From NCBI GenBank assembly GCA_905479945.1, contig CAJQOP010000005.1, forward strand, positions 1-42,525: a stretch of DNA of 42,525 bases, written 5' to 3'. This DNA is from an uncultured Glaciecola sp. Lineage in GTDB: Bacteria > Pseudomonadota > Gammaproteobacteria > Enterobacterales > Alteromonadaceae. The translations under genes were made by a program, and so were the position numbers. This document shows, in pieces, positions 18,818 through 25,762 of the stretch (position 1 is its first letter; each line of letters begins with the position of its first letter). The notes beneath the pieces are model-generated. The model had not been told where the DNA came from. It made no database searches and saw only the letters and a program-made list of their open reading frames with translations.

Positions 18818-19498
18818 ATGTCAGTTTGGAAAAAATTATTTACTGCGATGAAAGGTACCGCTACTGAAGCAGCGCAAGCGGTTGTTGATACTCAAGCGAT
18901 TAAAATCCTTGAACAAGAAATTCGTGAAGCGAAAGATGAATTACGCAAATCAGACCACGCACGTACGCAAATATTAGCCAAGTGCAAGCTAGCGCAACAA
19001 AAAGTTGCAGGTATGAACAAGTCAATTGCTGAGTATGAGGAACATGCAAGAAAAGCGATTGATACTGATCGCCAGCTAGCACTAGATTGTGCACAGCGTG
19101 TATCAGAAATACGCGGGCAGATGGAAACTGAGCAATCTTATTTAGATCAGTTTACTAAGTCTGAAAAGCAACTAGCGGGCAACATTACCCAAGCAAAGAA
19201 CAACTTACGTCGTTTGGAGCAACAAGTGGATATGATAAAAGCAACGGAGTCTGTTCAACGTGCACAGGTAGCTGTTTCATCTAGCCATTTGGGAGCCAAC
19301 AGCAAAATGAAAACAGCCACAGAATCCTTGGCTCGCATTCAAGAGAAGCAAACTTTAAGAAGTGCTGAACTAGAAGCAGCTGAAGAATTGGCTCAAGGCG
19401 AATCCACTGACGATTTGGAAAAACGCTTAGCAGGTGCTGGTATTAAAGGTGGTGCTGCATCAGCTGATGACGAACTGAGTCGTATACTTGGTAAATAA
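18818..19498 (+). CDS. yjfJ: PspA/IM30 (ESCRT-III-like) family protein YjfJ
   Basis: A 226-residue, almost entirely helical coiled-coil protein (about 25-190) of the PspA/IM30/Vipp1 family, proteins that bind and stabilise the inner membrane under stress and assemble like ESCRT-III. The MSVWKKLFTAMKG start is an amphipathic membrane-binding helix. Unlike classical pspA it is not next to pspF, pspB or pspC; it belongs to the YjfJ branch by neighbours (yjfI before; yjfK, yjfL, yjfM, yjfC after). RBS CGGAGA lies about 8 nt upstream. A strong terminator follows its stop, separating it from the channel gene. Confidence 0.9.
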   Translation: MSVWKKLFTAMKGTATEAAQAVVDTQAIKILEQEIREAKDELRKSDHARTQILAKCKLAQQKVAGMNKSIAEYEEHARKAIDTDRQLALDCAQRVSEIRGQMETEQSYLDQFTKSEKQLAGNITQAKNNLRRLEQQVDMIKATESVQRAQVAVSSSHLGANSKMKTATESLARIQEKQTLRSAELEAAEELAQGESTDDLEKRLAGAGIKGGAASADDELSRILGK

Positions 19499-19514
19499 CA
19501 ATAGTTATTATAGA

Positions 19515-19542
19515 AACGGCAATCGACAGATTGCCGTTTTTT
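19515..19542 (+). terminator. Intrinsic terminator between yjfJ and the channel gene
   Basis: AACGGCAATC (19515-19524), a GACA loop and GATTGCCGTT (19529-19538) form a perfect 10-bp stem followed by six T (19537-19542). It sits 17 bp after yjfJ, in the middle of a gene set that otherwise looks operonic, so it should cut expression of downstream genes or act as a partial attenuator. Confidence 0.85.
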
Positions 19543-19579
19543 GTTCGTTTATTTTAAATTTAAAGGAAGATTTTCATTC

Positions 19580-20632
19580 ATGTTACATTGGGTAAAACTC
19601 AAAAAACTATGTGTGAAATACTTTTCCGAGATGCGTTGGTATACCCTATTACTTGCGCTTGCATTCTATTCTATCTCCAGTTGGTTACTACTATTTTTAG
19701 CTGAAGAAAAAGCACTATTAAATATCAGCGATTATATTTACTGGCTTATAGTTACCGGTTCAACTGTAGGCTATGGTGATATGTCGCCATCAACACCCGC
19801 TGGCAAGCTGATTGTCGCACTATATATTATCCCGCTAGGATTAAGTATATTTGCGTTAGTGATTGGGCGTGTAGCATCATGGGTAAGTTATCAATGGAGA
19901 AGAGGAGCAAGAGGTTTGAAACCGTTAAATGTCTCTAATCATATATTAATCATTGGCTGGAATGAGAAACGTACCCACCAATTATTAAAACTGCTAATTA
20001 AAGAGAAGCTAGACACCCCAGAGAACCCTGACATTGTGCTCTGTGTTAAAGCTGACATTGAAAATCCAAGACCATCAGATATCGATTTTGTGCGAGTTGG
20101 TTCATTTAACCATGACGAAGATATGGACAGAGCTTGCATAGAAAGTGCGAGTACCATACTTATCGACAACCCTTACGACGATATTACCTTAACAACAGCA
20201 TTGTATTGTTCAAAACGAAACCCTAAGGCGCATAAAGTAGCGTATTTTGAAGATGAGACTTTAGTGGGTTTGTTGCAGCAACATTGCCCTGAAGTAGAAT
20301 GCACGCCAAGCGTTGCGGTAGAAATGTTGGCTAAGTCAGCATTCGACCCTGGTTCAAGTCTATTGCATCACGATCTATTGGATGTCGAGGAAGGTCAAGC
20401 ACAGTTTTCTGTAGACCTTCCAGCCTCAGCTCAAGAGCTCACCGTAGAACATTTGTTTATGGGTATGAAAAAGCAATATAACGCTACTTTTATTGGTTAT
20501 TCTGCGCCCGAATATGCGAATAAAATATCCGTAAATCCTGACTTTGCTGATATTGTGAAAGCGGGCAACAAAGTGTTTTATATCGCTGAACATAGAATTA
20601 ATAACATTGACTGGAATAGCTTGAGTTTATAA
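19580..20632 (+). CDS. Two-helix potassium channel with RCK-like domain
   Basis: A 350-residue ion channel. Helix 1 (about 21-40), a pore loop with the K+ selectivity filter TVGYGD at 62-67, helix 2 (about 76-97), then a cytoplasmic TrkA_N/RCK-type domain from residue 120. The dinucleotide motif reads HILIIGWNEKRTHQLL, lacking the usual second and third glycines, so NAD binding is doubtful. The ATG at 19580 is chosen over a TTG at 19541 because AAGGAAG lies 10 nt upstream and the extra residues sit in the terminator. It is inserted between the yjfIJ and yjfKLMC homologues and likely shares their envelope role, for example adjusting potential or turgor. Confidence 0.9.
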   Translation: MLHWVKLKKLCVKYFSEMRWYTLLLALAFYSISSWLLLFLAEEKALLNISDYIYWLIVTGSTVGYGDMSPSTPAGKLIVALYIIPLGLSIFALVIGRVASWVSYQWRRGARGLKPLNVSNHILIIGWNEKRTHQLLKLLIKEKLDTPENPDIVLCVKADIENPRPSDIDFVRVGSFNHDEDMDRACIESASTILIDNPYDDITLTTALYCSKRNPKAHKVAYFEDETLVGLLQQHCPEVECTPSVAVEMLAKSAFDPGSSLLHHDLLDVEEGQAQFSVDLPASAQELTVEHLFMGMKKQYNATFIGYSAPEYANKISVNPDFADIVKAGNKVFYIAEHRINNIDWNSLSL

Positions 20633-20723
20633 CGGCCCGCATTTATGACGGCTTTAATTTTATTAGAGCGTTCGTTTATAAAAGCTATCATTCGAAATAG
20701 ATAAAACGCCGAAGGAGTAGTAA

Positions 20724-21377
20724 ATGTTTAGTAAATTATTTGGCAAAAAAGAAAAAGATACGCCACATAAGCCCGATACGCCAGAAATCATGGGCTTATA
20801 CTTAGGCGGTTCATTCGAACTCGACGCATTAAAGCTAAAATTACTGCAACCTGATTTAAAAATAAATAATGCTGCAAGTAAGCATCTCATTCAAGCCGTT
20901 GGTAAAGTAACGCTTGATACGGGTGGCACTATGTTTCGTTTTTATACTGACGACGACGCGTTCTTGCAGGTAATAACAGATGGCGGTGAAACCGAAAACC
21001 ATATTACTGACGTTAAGTTATGGTATTTTTACGAAACTAAAACTGTGGGTTCAGAAGCCCAATGGCAGGAGTTACTTAATAGCGGTATATCAAAAGCTAT
21101 TTATACATTAGATGGCGATGCTTATGAGCGCGTTTGGGATGCCGTTGGAGAAGTGTCTCCACCGGTAGCTATGACTGAAACTACCTTCGAAGAAGATGGC
21201 GATGTTACGACAACCGATCAGTTTATAATGCTTTACGAAAAATCGATTTCAGAAGATGATGTGGAAGCTGTATTGGTTTCAGGTGAAGAAAAGATAGTCG
21301 GCAATAATCATGACAGGTGTCTGGTTATCAGCACAGGTTTTAATTTGTCACCTTCAGATATAATAATAAACGGTTAA
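20724..21377 (+). CDS. yjfK: YjfK family protein (DUF2491)
   Basis: A 217-residue soluble, acidic protein similar to E. coli YjfK (DUF2491), function unknown. It begins MFSKLFGKKEKD, a short basic N-terminus, then beta-rich sequence with the motifs GLYLGGSFELD and TMFRFYTDDDAFLQV. No signal peptide or helix. The RBS GAAGGAG lies 7 nt upstream of the ATG. It is followed 11 bp later by yjfL, and the two are almost certainly translated from one mRNA. The name rests on order and family resemblance. Confidence 0.84.
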   Translation: MFSKLFGKKEKDTPHKPDTPEIMGLYLGGSFELDALKLKLLQPDLKINNAASKHLIQAVGKVTLDTGGTMFRFYTDDDAFLQVITDGGETENHITDVKLWYFYETKTVGSEAQWQELLNSGISKAIYTLDGDAYERVWDAVGEVSPPVAMTETTFEEDGDVTTTDQFIMLYEKSISEDDVEAVLVSGEEKIVGNNHDRCLVISTGFNLSPSDIIING

Positions 21378-21388
21378 GGAAAAATAAA

Positions 21389-21805
21389 ATGGACGCTCTA
21401 TTAAACTCACTGGCTGGATTGCAAAATTTCGCATTATATTTTGCTATCTCTATCGCCCTATTCTTTGTATTTAAGTTGGTTTACGCCTTTGTTACCCCAC
21501 ACGATGAGTGGAAACTGGTTAAAGAAGAGAAAAGCACCGCTGCGGCTATCGGTTTCGGTGGCGCGATGATTGGTTTCTCTATTGCTCTAGCGGGTGCAGT
21601 AACTAACTCAGAATTTTTATTAGACTATGTTATTTGGGGCTTTGTAGCGATTATCGCCCAATTAATGGCGTTCGCACTTTTACGATTCACTTTTATGCCA
21701 AAAATAGCCGAACGAATTCAAAACAATGAAATTTCTGCCGGCGTGATGCTAGGCGCAATGTCCGTAGCTGTTGGTATGCTGAACGCCGCTTGCATGAGCT
21801 ACTAG
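21389..21805 (+). CDS. yjfL: YjfL family membrane protein (DUF350)
   Basis: A 138-residue inner-membrane protein with four predicted helices (about 13-33, 50-70, 80-100 and 115-136), the DUF350 family, function unknown. The glycine-rich stretch AAIGFGGAMIGFSIALAGA in helix 2 is typical. It is located between yjfK (11 bp) and yjfM (13 bp). DUF350 proteins recur beside PspA-like and YjfC/YgiC-like genes, which suggests a shared membrane complex; the biochemical activity is not known. Confidence 0.86.
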   Translation: MDALLNSLAGLQNFALYFAISIALFFVFKLVYAFVTPHDEWKLVKEEKSTAAAIGFGGAMIGFSIALAGAVTNSEFLLDYVIWGFVAIIAQLMAFALLRFTFMPKIAERIQNNEISAGVMLGAMSVAVGMLNAACMSY

Positions 21806-21818
21806 GGAGTAACCAATT

Positions 21819-22436
21819 ATGGAAACGAACAGTAAACAAAAACGCAGTAGCAATATAGATATAAGCAGAATGCGTAAGGCATTTTCATTCAAGCCTTTGG
21901 CTATTGGGGTTGCCTCAATTATGTTGAGTGCCTGCTCTGGTGGCAGAGAAGAAGCGGTCGTATTCAAAAATGCTGATGAATGCAAGAATGCCTTGCCTGA
22001 TCTGGCGCAAAAATGTGAGACAGCTTATGAAGGCGCGTTAGCAGAAGCAGCAAAGACGGCGCCCAAATACAATACTAGAAACGATTGTGAATATGAGTTT
22101 GGAACCAACCAATGCCAAACTTATAACAATAATGGCAGCTCCATTTTCATGCCATTGATGGCGGGTTATATGATTGGGAATTTATTGTCCCCTCGCCCAT
22201 ATTATCAGCCTATGTTTACCTCTTATTCACGCTATTCACCGCATCGTAACAATTGGATGAGCGCTGACGGCCGTGATTTCGGCGATTCCAGAAAAAGTAA
22301 GCTCAGTGTAAAGCCAAGCGCTTTTGATAAAAAGCCAGCAGTCACGCGCACTATTAAACGTGGTGGATTCGGCAGCAGCGTGCGCGCAAAGTCGTCTTGG
22401 GGCAGCAGAAGTAGCGGCAAAGGCTGGGGTGGCTAA
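21819..22436 (+). CDS. yjfM: YjfM/YgiB family lipoprotein (DUF1190)
   Basis: A 205-residue exported protein. A cytoplasmic-basic N-terminus and a hydrophobic stretch end in the lipobox LSAC with C39 as the lipidation site. The mature part has the DUF1190 signature NADECKNALPDLAQKC and further cysteines in NDCEYEFGTNQCQTY, suggesting periplasmic disulfides, then a low-complexity Gly/Ser/Arg tail ending GKGWGG. Function unknown. In E. coli both DUF1190 proteins, YjfM and YgiB, sit directly before a YjfC/YgiC ligase, as here; the stop TAA abuts the next start. The 30-residue leader before the hydrophobic core is long, so a later start is possible. Confidence 0.85.
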   Translation: METNSKQKRSSNIDISRMRKAFSFKPLAIGVASIMLSACSGGREEAVVFKNADECKNALPDLAQKCETAYEGALAEAAKTAPKYNTRNDCEYEFGTNQCQTYNNNGSSIFMPLMAGYMIGNLLSPRPYYQPMFTSYSRYSPHRNNWMSADGRDFGDSRKSKLSVKPSAFDKKPAVTRTIKRGGFGSSVRAKSSWGSRSSGKGWGG

Positions 22437-23612
22437 GTGCTCCGACTTCCCATTGGTGCGAGAAAGAATTGGCAACAAATGGCGCACGATTATGGGTTTC
22501 ATTTTCATACCATGCATGGGCAGGCGTATTGGGATGAAACCGCATATTATCAATTTACTCTGGAACAAGTAGAAAGGGACTTAGAGTCCCCTACTGAAGA
22601 AATTCATCAAATGTGTTTACAGGTGGTGGACAAGGTTGCAAAAAATGAAGAACTTCTCAAGAAGTTTGCTATCCCAGAGGGTTATTGGGGCGCTATTGCC
22701 GACTCATGGCAAGCACAAGAACCCTCATTGTATTCGCGATTAGACTTTGTTTATGATGGCAGGACACCAGCTAAGCTTTTAGAAAATAACGCAGACACCC
22801 CAACTAGCTTATATGAATCAGGCTTTTGGCAGTGGTTATGGTTAGAGAATAACGTCGATAACAATAAGCTCAGCAAACGAGCTGACCAGTTCAATTCCTT
22901 GCAAGAAAAGCTGGTAAATCGATTTAAAGTTATCGCCGATTATTACGGCATTAATTACCTTCACTTTGCGTGCTGCAAAGATACCGATGAAGACCGAGGG
23001 ACCGTGCAGTATTTGCAAGACTGTGCCAAAGAAGCTGGCCTAGACGTTTACTTTGTTTACATCGAAGATATCGGTTTATCTGAAGGCGGTGAATTAACCG
23101 ATTTAAAAAATCAAATTATCTCACATTGTTTTAAGCTCTACCCTTGGGAGTTTATGCAGCGTGAAGAGTTTGGTCCGCATGCAGTAAAATCTAATACTGG
23201 CTGGATTGAACCAATTTGGAAAACAATTCTCTCAAATAAAGCATTGTTACCGATGCTTTGGCGCGAGTTCGAAGGACACCCTAACTTATTGCCGGCATTC
23301 TTTGAGAATGATATGGCAAGCATGCAGGCGCAAAGCGACATCAAGAAATGGGTAAAGAAGCCACTTTACTCTCGTGAAGGAGCTAATATAGATATATTAG
23401 AAAACGGTAAAATGAGTTTATCCTCAGATGGCCCATATGGTGAAGAAGGGTTTATTTATCAGGCTCATACTCCATTGCCAAAATTTGGTGACAGCTATAC
23501 TCTAATTGGCTCTTGGTTAGTAGATGGTGAAGCAGCAGGTATTTCAGTTCGGGAAGATGAGTCGCCAATTACACAAGATTTGTCACGCTACATGCCACAC
23601 ATTATTTTATAA
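22437..23612 (+). CDS. yjfC: Glutathionylspermidine-synthase-like acid-amine ligase YjfC
   Basis: A 391-residue ATP-grasp ligase of the glutathionylspermidine synthase C-terminal type (E. coli YjfC 387). It lacks the amidase domain of true GspS, so it probably joins a carboxylate to an amine, but the substrate is unknown. Family motifs: SLYSRLDFVYDG, KLLENNADTPTSLYE (about 117-131), REGANIDI, and the C-terminal IGSWLVDGEAAGISVREDES. The start is a GTG directly after the yjfM stop (TAAGTG), chosen because the next residues LRLPIGARKNW align with YjfC; this implies tight translational coupling to yjfM. Confidence 0.9.
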   Translation: MLRLPIGARKNWQQMAHDYGFHFHTMHGQAYWDETAYYQFTLEQVERDLESPTEEIHQMCLQVVDKVAKNEELLKKFAIPEGYWGAIADSWQAQEPSLYSRLDFVYDGRTPAKLLENNADTPTSLYESGFWQWLWLENNVDNNKLSKRADQFNSLQEKLVNRFKVIADYYGINYLHFACCKDTDEDRGTVQYLQDCAKEAGLDVYFVYIEDIGLSEGGELTDLKNQIISHCFKLYPWEFMQREEFGPHAVKSNTGWIEPIWKTILSNKALLPMLWREFEGHPNLLPAFFENDMASMQAQSDIKKWVKKPLYSREGANIDILENGKMSLSSDGPYGEEGFIYQAHTPLPKFGDSYTLIGSWLVDGEAAGISVREDESPITQDLSRYMPHIIL

Positions 23613-23625
23613 CGAGAAGTGATTT

Positions 23626-23667
23626 ATGACGAAACTTGTTAACAGCACTAATAGCTACAATGATTAA
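23626..23667 (+). CDS. Possible 13-codon leader ORF before the rhomboid gene
   Basis: ATG at 23626, preceded by a weak GAGAAG, opens MTKLVNSTNSYND and stops at TAA 23665-23667. The stop overlaps the rhomboid start ATG (23660) by eight bases (ATGATTAA). The rhomboid ATG itself has no visible ribosome binding site, so reinitiation after this short frame could drive its translation. Alternatively it is the remnant of an N-terminal extension lost by frameshift. Confidence 0.3.
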   Translation: MTKLVNSTNSYND

Positions 23668-24223
23668 AATAAAGCCGCCAACCACCTTAAAACAACAGCT
23701 TGTTTGGGTAAGCTACGTTGTTGGTTTATTGATTGTCATCGAAGCTGTGAATATGCTGACGGGTCGCTACTTTAACCAATTTAGTATATTTCCTCGAGAA
23801 CTCAGTCATATTGCCTATATTTTCACAGCGCCATTTCTGCACGCAAACTTCGCACATTTTGCATCAAATGTTGTTACCTTAGCGATTTTTTCGGTTTTGC
23901 TACTGCAGTTTGGTGGTAAACGCTTTATAACCGTTTCATTTGGGCTCATTGTGTTAACTGGACTAATGGTCTGGACAATGGGAAGAGGATCATTTCATCT
24001 TGGCGCAAGTGGCGTAATTTATGGTTATTTTGGCTACCTTGTACTTGCGGGTTTCTTGAGTAAAAAGCTGTCTCAAATAATTATCTCAGTTATTGTTGCC
24101 TTCTTTTACGGCGGTATGATTTGGGGCGTATTACCCAGCCACCCATATATATCTTGGGAGTCTCATTTATTCGGGTTTATTGCAGGTCTTGGTTTAGCTT
24201 GGTTTTTACGTAAGCGAAAGTAA
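23660..24223 (+). CDS. Rhomboid family intramembrane serine protease
   Basis: A 187-residue inner-membrane protein with about six helices. The catalytic dyad is visible: S117 in HLGASGVIYG and H169 in WESHLFGFIAGLG; the conserved HANFAHFASN segment in helix 2 supplies the oxyanion-site His and Asn. Rhomboids cleave membrane helices and control quality or signalling; the substrate here is unknown. I start at ATG 23660; an upstream in-frame TTG at 23636 is possible but has no ribosome binding site. It lies 47 bp after yjfC on the same strand and may belong to the yjf module, with lipoprotein or membrane partners as conceivable substrates. Confidence 0.9.
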   Translation: MIKIKPPTTLKQQLVWVSYVVGLLIVIEAVNMLTGRYFNQFSIFPRELSHIAYIFTAPFLHANFAHFASNVVTLAIFSVLLLQFGGKRFITVSFGLIVLTGLMVWTMGRGSFHLGASGVIYGYFGYLVLAGFLSKKLSQIIISVIVAFFYGGMIWGVLPSHPYISWESHLFGFIAGLGLAWFLRKRK

Positions 24224-24322
24224 TTATCACGACTTCGGTCCAAATAGATAGAAATCAGGGTAACATTATTCCTTTTTTTTTCGTACAATCCCTGTCCAAT
24301 TTAAAAATGCAGTTAACTATAC

Positions 24323-25024
24323 ATGTCTGAAGCAGCAACTGAACAACCCAAACAATCAGGATTTTTTGGCAATCTAATATTCAATATTGCTGTGCCTGTG
24401 TTGGTAATGAGTTATTTAAGTTCCGAGGAATACCTAGGTCCAGCATGGAGTATCGTTTTAGCTCTCTCTTTTCCAATTATTTTTGGTTTATATGACTTAA
24501 AGAAAACCAAAAAAGTTAACATGTTTTCGGTCTTAGGTATTGTCAGTGTTGTTTTAACGGGCGGTATCAGCTTGTTAAAGTTACCCGCTGAATATATCGC
24601 AATAAAAGAAGCGGCAATCCCTGCGCTCATTGGTTTGGCGGTTATTATTACTCAATATGGTAAGAAACCCTTGGTAAAAGCGCTGATATTGAATGAGCAG
24701 TTAGTCAACTGGCCAAAACTCAATAGTACTTTGGAAGAAAAAGGCTTAACCAGTGTATTTAACGACAAGGTTGCTGTTAGTTCGTACATTGTTGCCAGCT
24801 CATTCTTTTTGTCTGCCGTTTTAAACTATCTGTTAGCCAAATGGATACTAGTATCCGAACCTGGCACAACGGCGTATACAGAAGAACTTGGTCGCATGAC
24901 AGCACTGAGTTATCCGGTAATAGTTATACCAAGTATGATCTTACTAATATTTGCTCTGATGTATTTGTTCAAACAAATATCTTCTGTGACCGGTGAGCCC
25001 ATAGAGAGCTTTTTACATCAGTAG
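24323..25024 (+). CDS. VC0807-family multi-pass membrane protein
   Basis: A 233-residue inner-membrane protein with about six helices. Segments such as LSFPIIFGLYDLKKTKKVNMFSVLG and VVLTGGISLL, followed by EAAIPALIGLAVI, resemble the VC0807 family of unknown function, sometimes annotated as MFS or septation-like. No catalytic residues can be named. A likely -10 box TACAAT (24285-24290) lies 33 bp upstream, so it may have its own promoter. It ends 29 bp before a terminator. Confidence 0.7.
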   Translation: MSEAATEQPKQSGFFGNLIFNIAVPVLVMSYLSSEEYLGPAWSIVLALSFPIIFGLYDLKKTKKVNMFSVLGIVSVVLTGGISLLKLPAEYIAIKEAAIPALIGLAVIITQYGKKPLVKALILNEQLVNWPKLNSTLEEKGLTSVFNDKVAVSSYIVASSFFLSAVLNYLLAKWILVSEPGTTAYTEELGRMTALSYPVIVIPSMILLIFALMYLFKQISSVTGEPIESFLHQ

Positions 25025-25045
25025 TCTTTAGTCGCTCTTATCACG

Positions 25046-25051
25046 TATAAT
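25046..25051 (+). promoter_or_regulatory. Possible -10 element of the ABC operon
   Basis: A perfect TATAAT lies at 25046-25051, but the -35 region is weak. A start about 7 bp downstream (near 25058) falls inside the left arm of the following terminator hairpin, so RNA from this promoter would lack that arm and not terminate. Confidence 0.4.
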
Positions 25052-25052
25052 C

Positions 25053-25083
25053 AAGGCATCAATTCACGTTAGATGCCTTTTTT
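25053..25083 (+). terminator. Intrinsic terminator abutting the ABC start codon
   Basis: AAGGCATC (25053-25060) and GATGCCTT (25072-25079) form an 8-bp stem with an 11-nt loop, followed by a T tract 25078-25083. The next three bases are the GTG start of the ABC ATPase gene. It should end transcription from the VC0807-type gene. Confidence 0.75.
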
Positions 25084-25761
25084 GTGTTTCATATAAAAAA
25101 ATTGACGAAAAGCTATACTGATGCTGGCGAAAAGCGCACCATTTTAAACAATGTCAGTTTAATCATTGCTGCTGGTGATAGCATCAGCATTCAGGGTGCC
25201 TCAGGGTCGGGAAAATCTACTTTATTGCATTTACTCGCCGCGTTGGATAAGCCCGATGCGGGTAGTATTGAACTTAGCAATGCCAAGCTAAATAGCGATA
25301 GCGACATTACTCAATTCTCTGAAAAACAAGCTGATAACTATCGTCGATTTCAGGTGGGTTTGATTTTTCAAAAATTCAATCTAATCGATTGCATCTCAGT
25401 TATGGAAAACGTCATGCTCCCGGCAAAGATAAGCGGTAAAATTCACGCTGAATATATTCAAGAGTTATTGCATAGCTTAGGTATTGAACAACACGTAAAT
25501 AAGCTTCCAAATCAGTTATCCGGCGGCGAGCAACAGCGTGTTGCTATTGCCCGTGGATTAGCGCACAAACCTCCCTTGCTGCTAGCAGATGAGCCCACTG
25601 GCAATCTCGACAGCAAAAATTCCGATTTAGTGAGTCAACTTTTAGTTGATACCTGCAAACAGCTCAATACGGCATTAGTTATGGTTACTCACAGTGAGAA
25701 AGTCGCCTTACTAACTCAGCAACAGTGGTATTTAGACGACGGCAGGTTAACTCAAATTTAA
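25084..25761 (+). CDS. ABC transporter ATP-binding protein (LolD/YbbA/MacB type)
   Basis: A 225-residue ATPase with Walker [10 protein letters not shown] at 38-46, Q-loop Q96, signature LSGGEQ at 145-150 and Walker B LLLADE at 165-170 (E170 catalytic), then H-loop THSE. This subfamily pairs with FtsX-fold permeases and moves lipids or peptides at the inner membrane rather than importing solutes. The GTG at 25084 gives the expected [10 protein letters not shown] start, but a terminator T tract directly precedes it, leaving no Shine-Dalgarno; translation may be nearly leaderless or from a short 5' end. The permease gene starts 1 bp after its stop. Confidence 0.93.
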   Translation: MFHIKKLTKSYTDAGEKRTILNNVSLIIAAGDSISIQGASGSGKSTLLHLLAALDKPDAGSIELSNAKLNSDSDITQFSEKQADNYRRFQVGLIFQKFNLIDCISVMENVMLPAKISGKIHAEYIQELLHSLGIEQHVNKLPNQLSGGEQQRVAIARGLAHKPPLLLADEPTGNLDSKNSDLVSQLLVDTCKQLNTALVMVTHSEKVALLTQQQWYLDDGRLTQI

Positions 25762-25762
25762 T

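Noticed and set aside
18399..24223. Phage defence or toxin-antitoxin island
   Set aside because: No nuclease, toxin fold, restriction gene, integrase or repeat borders are seen; the set matches the chromosomal yjf operon of E. coli instead.
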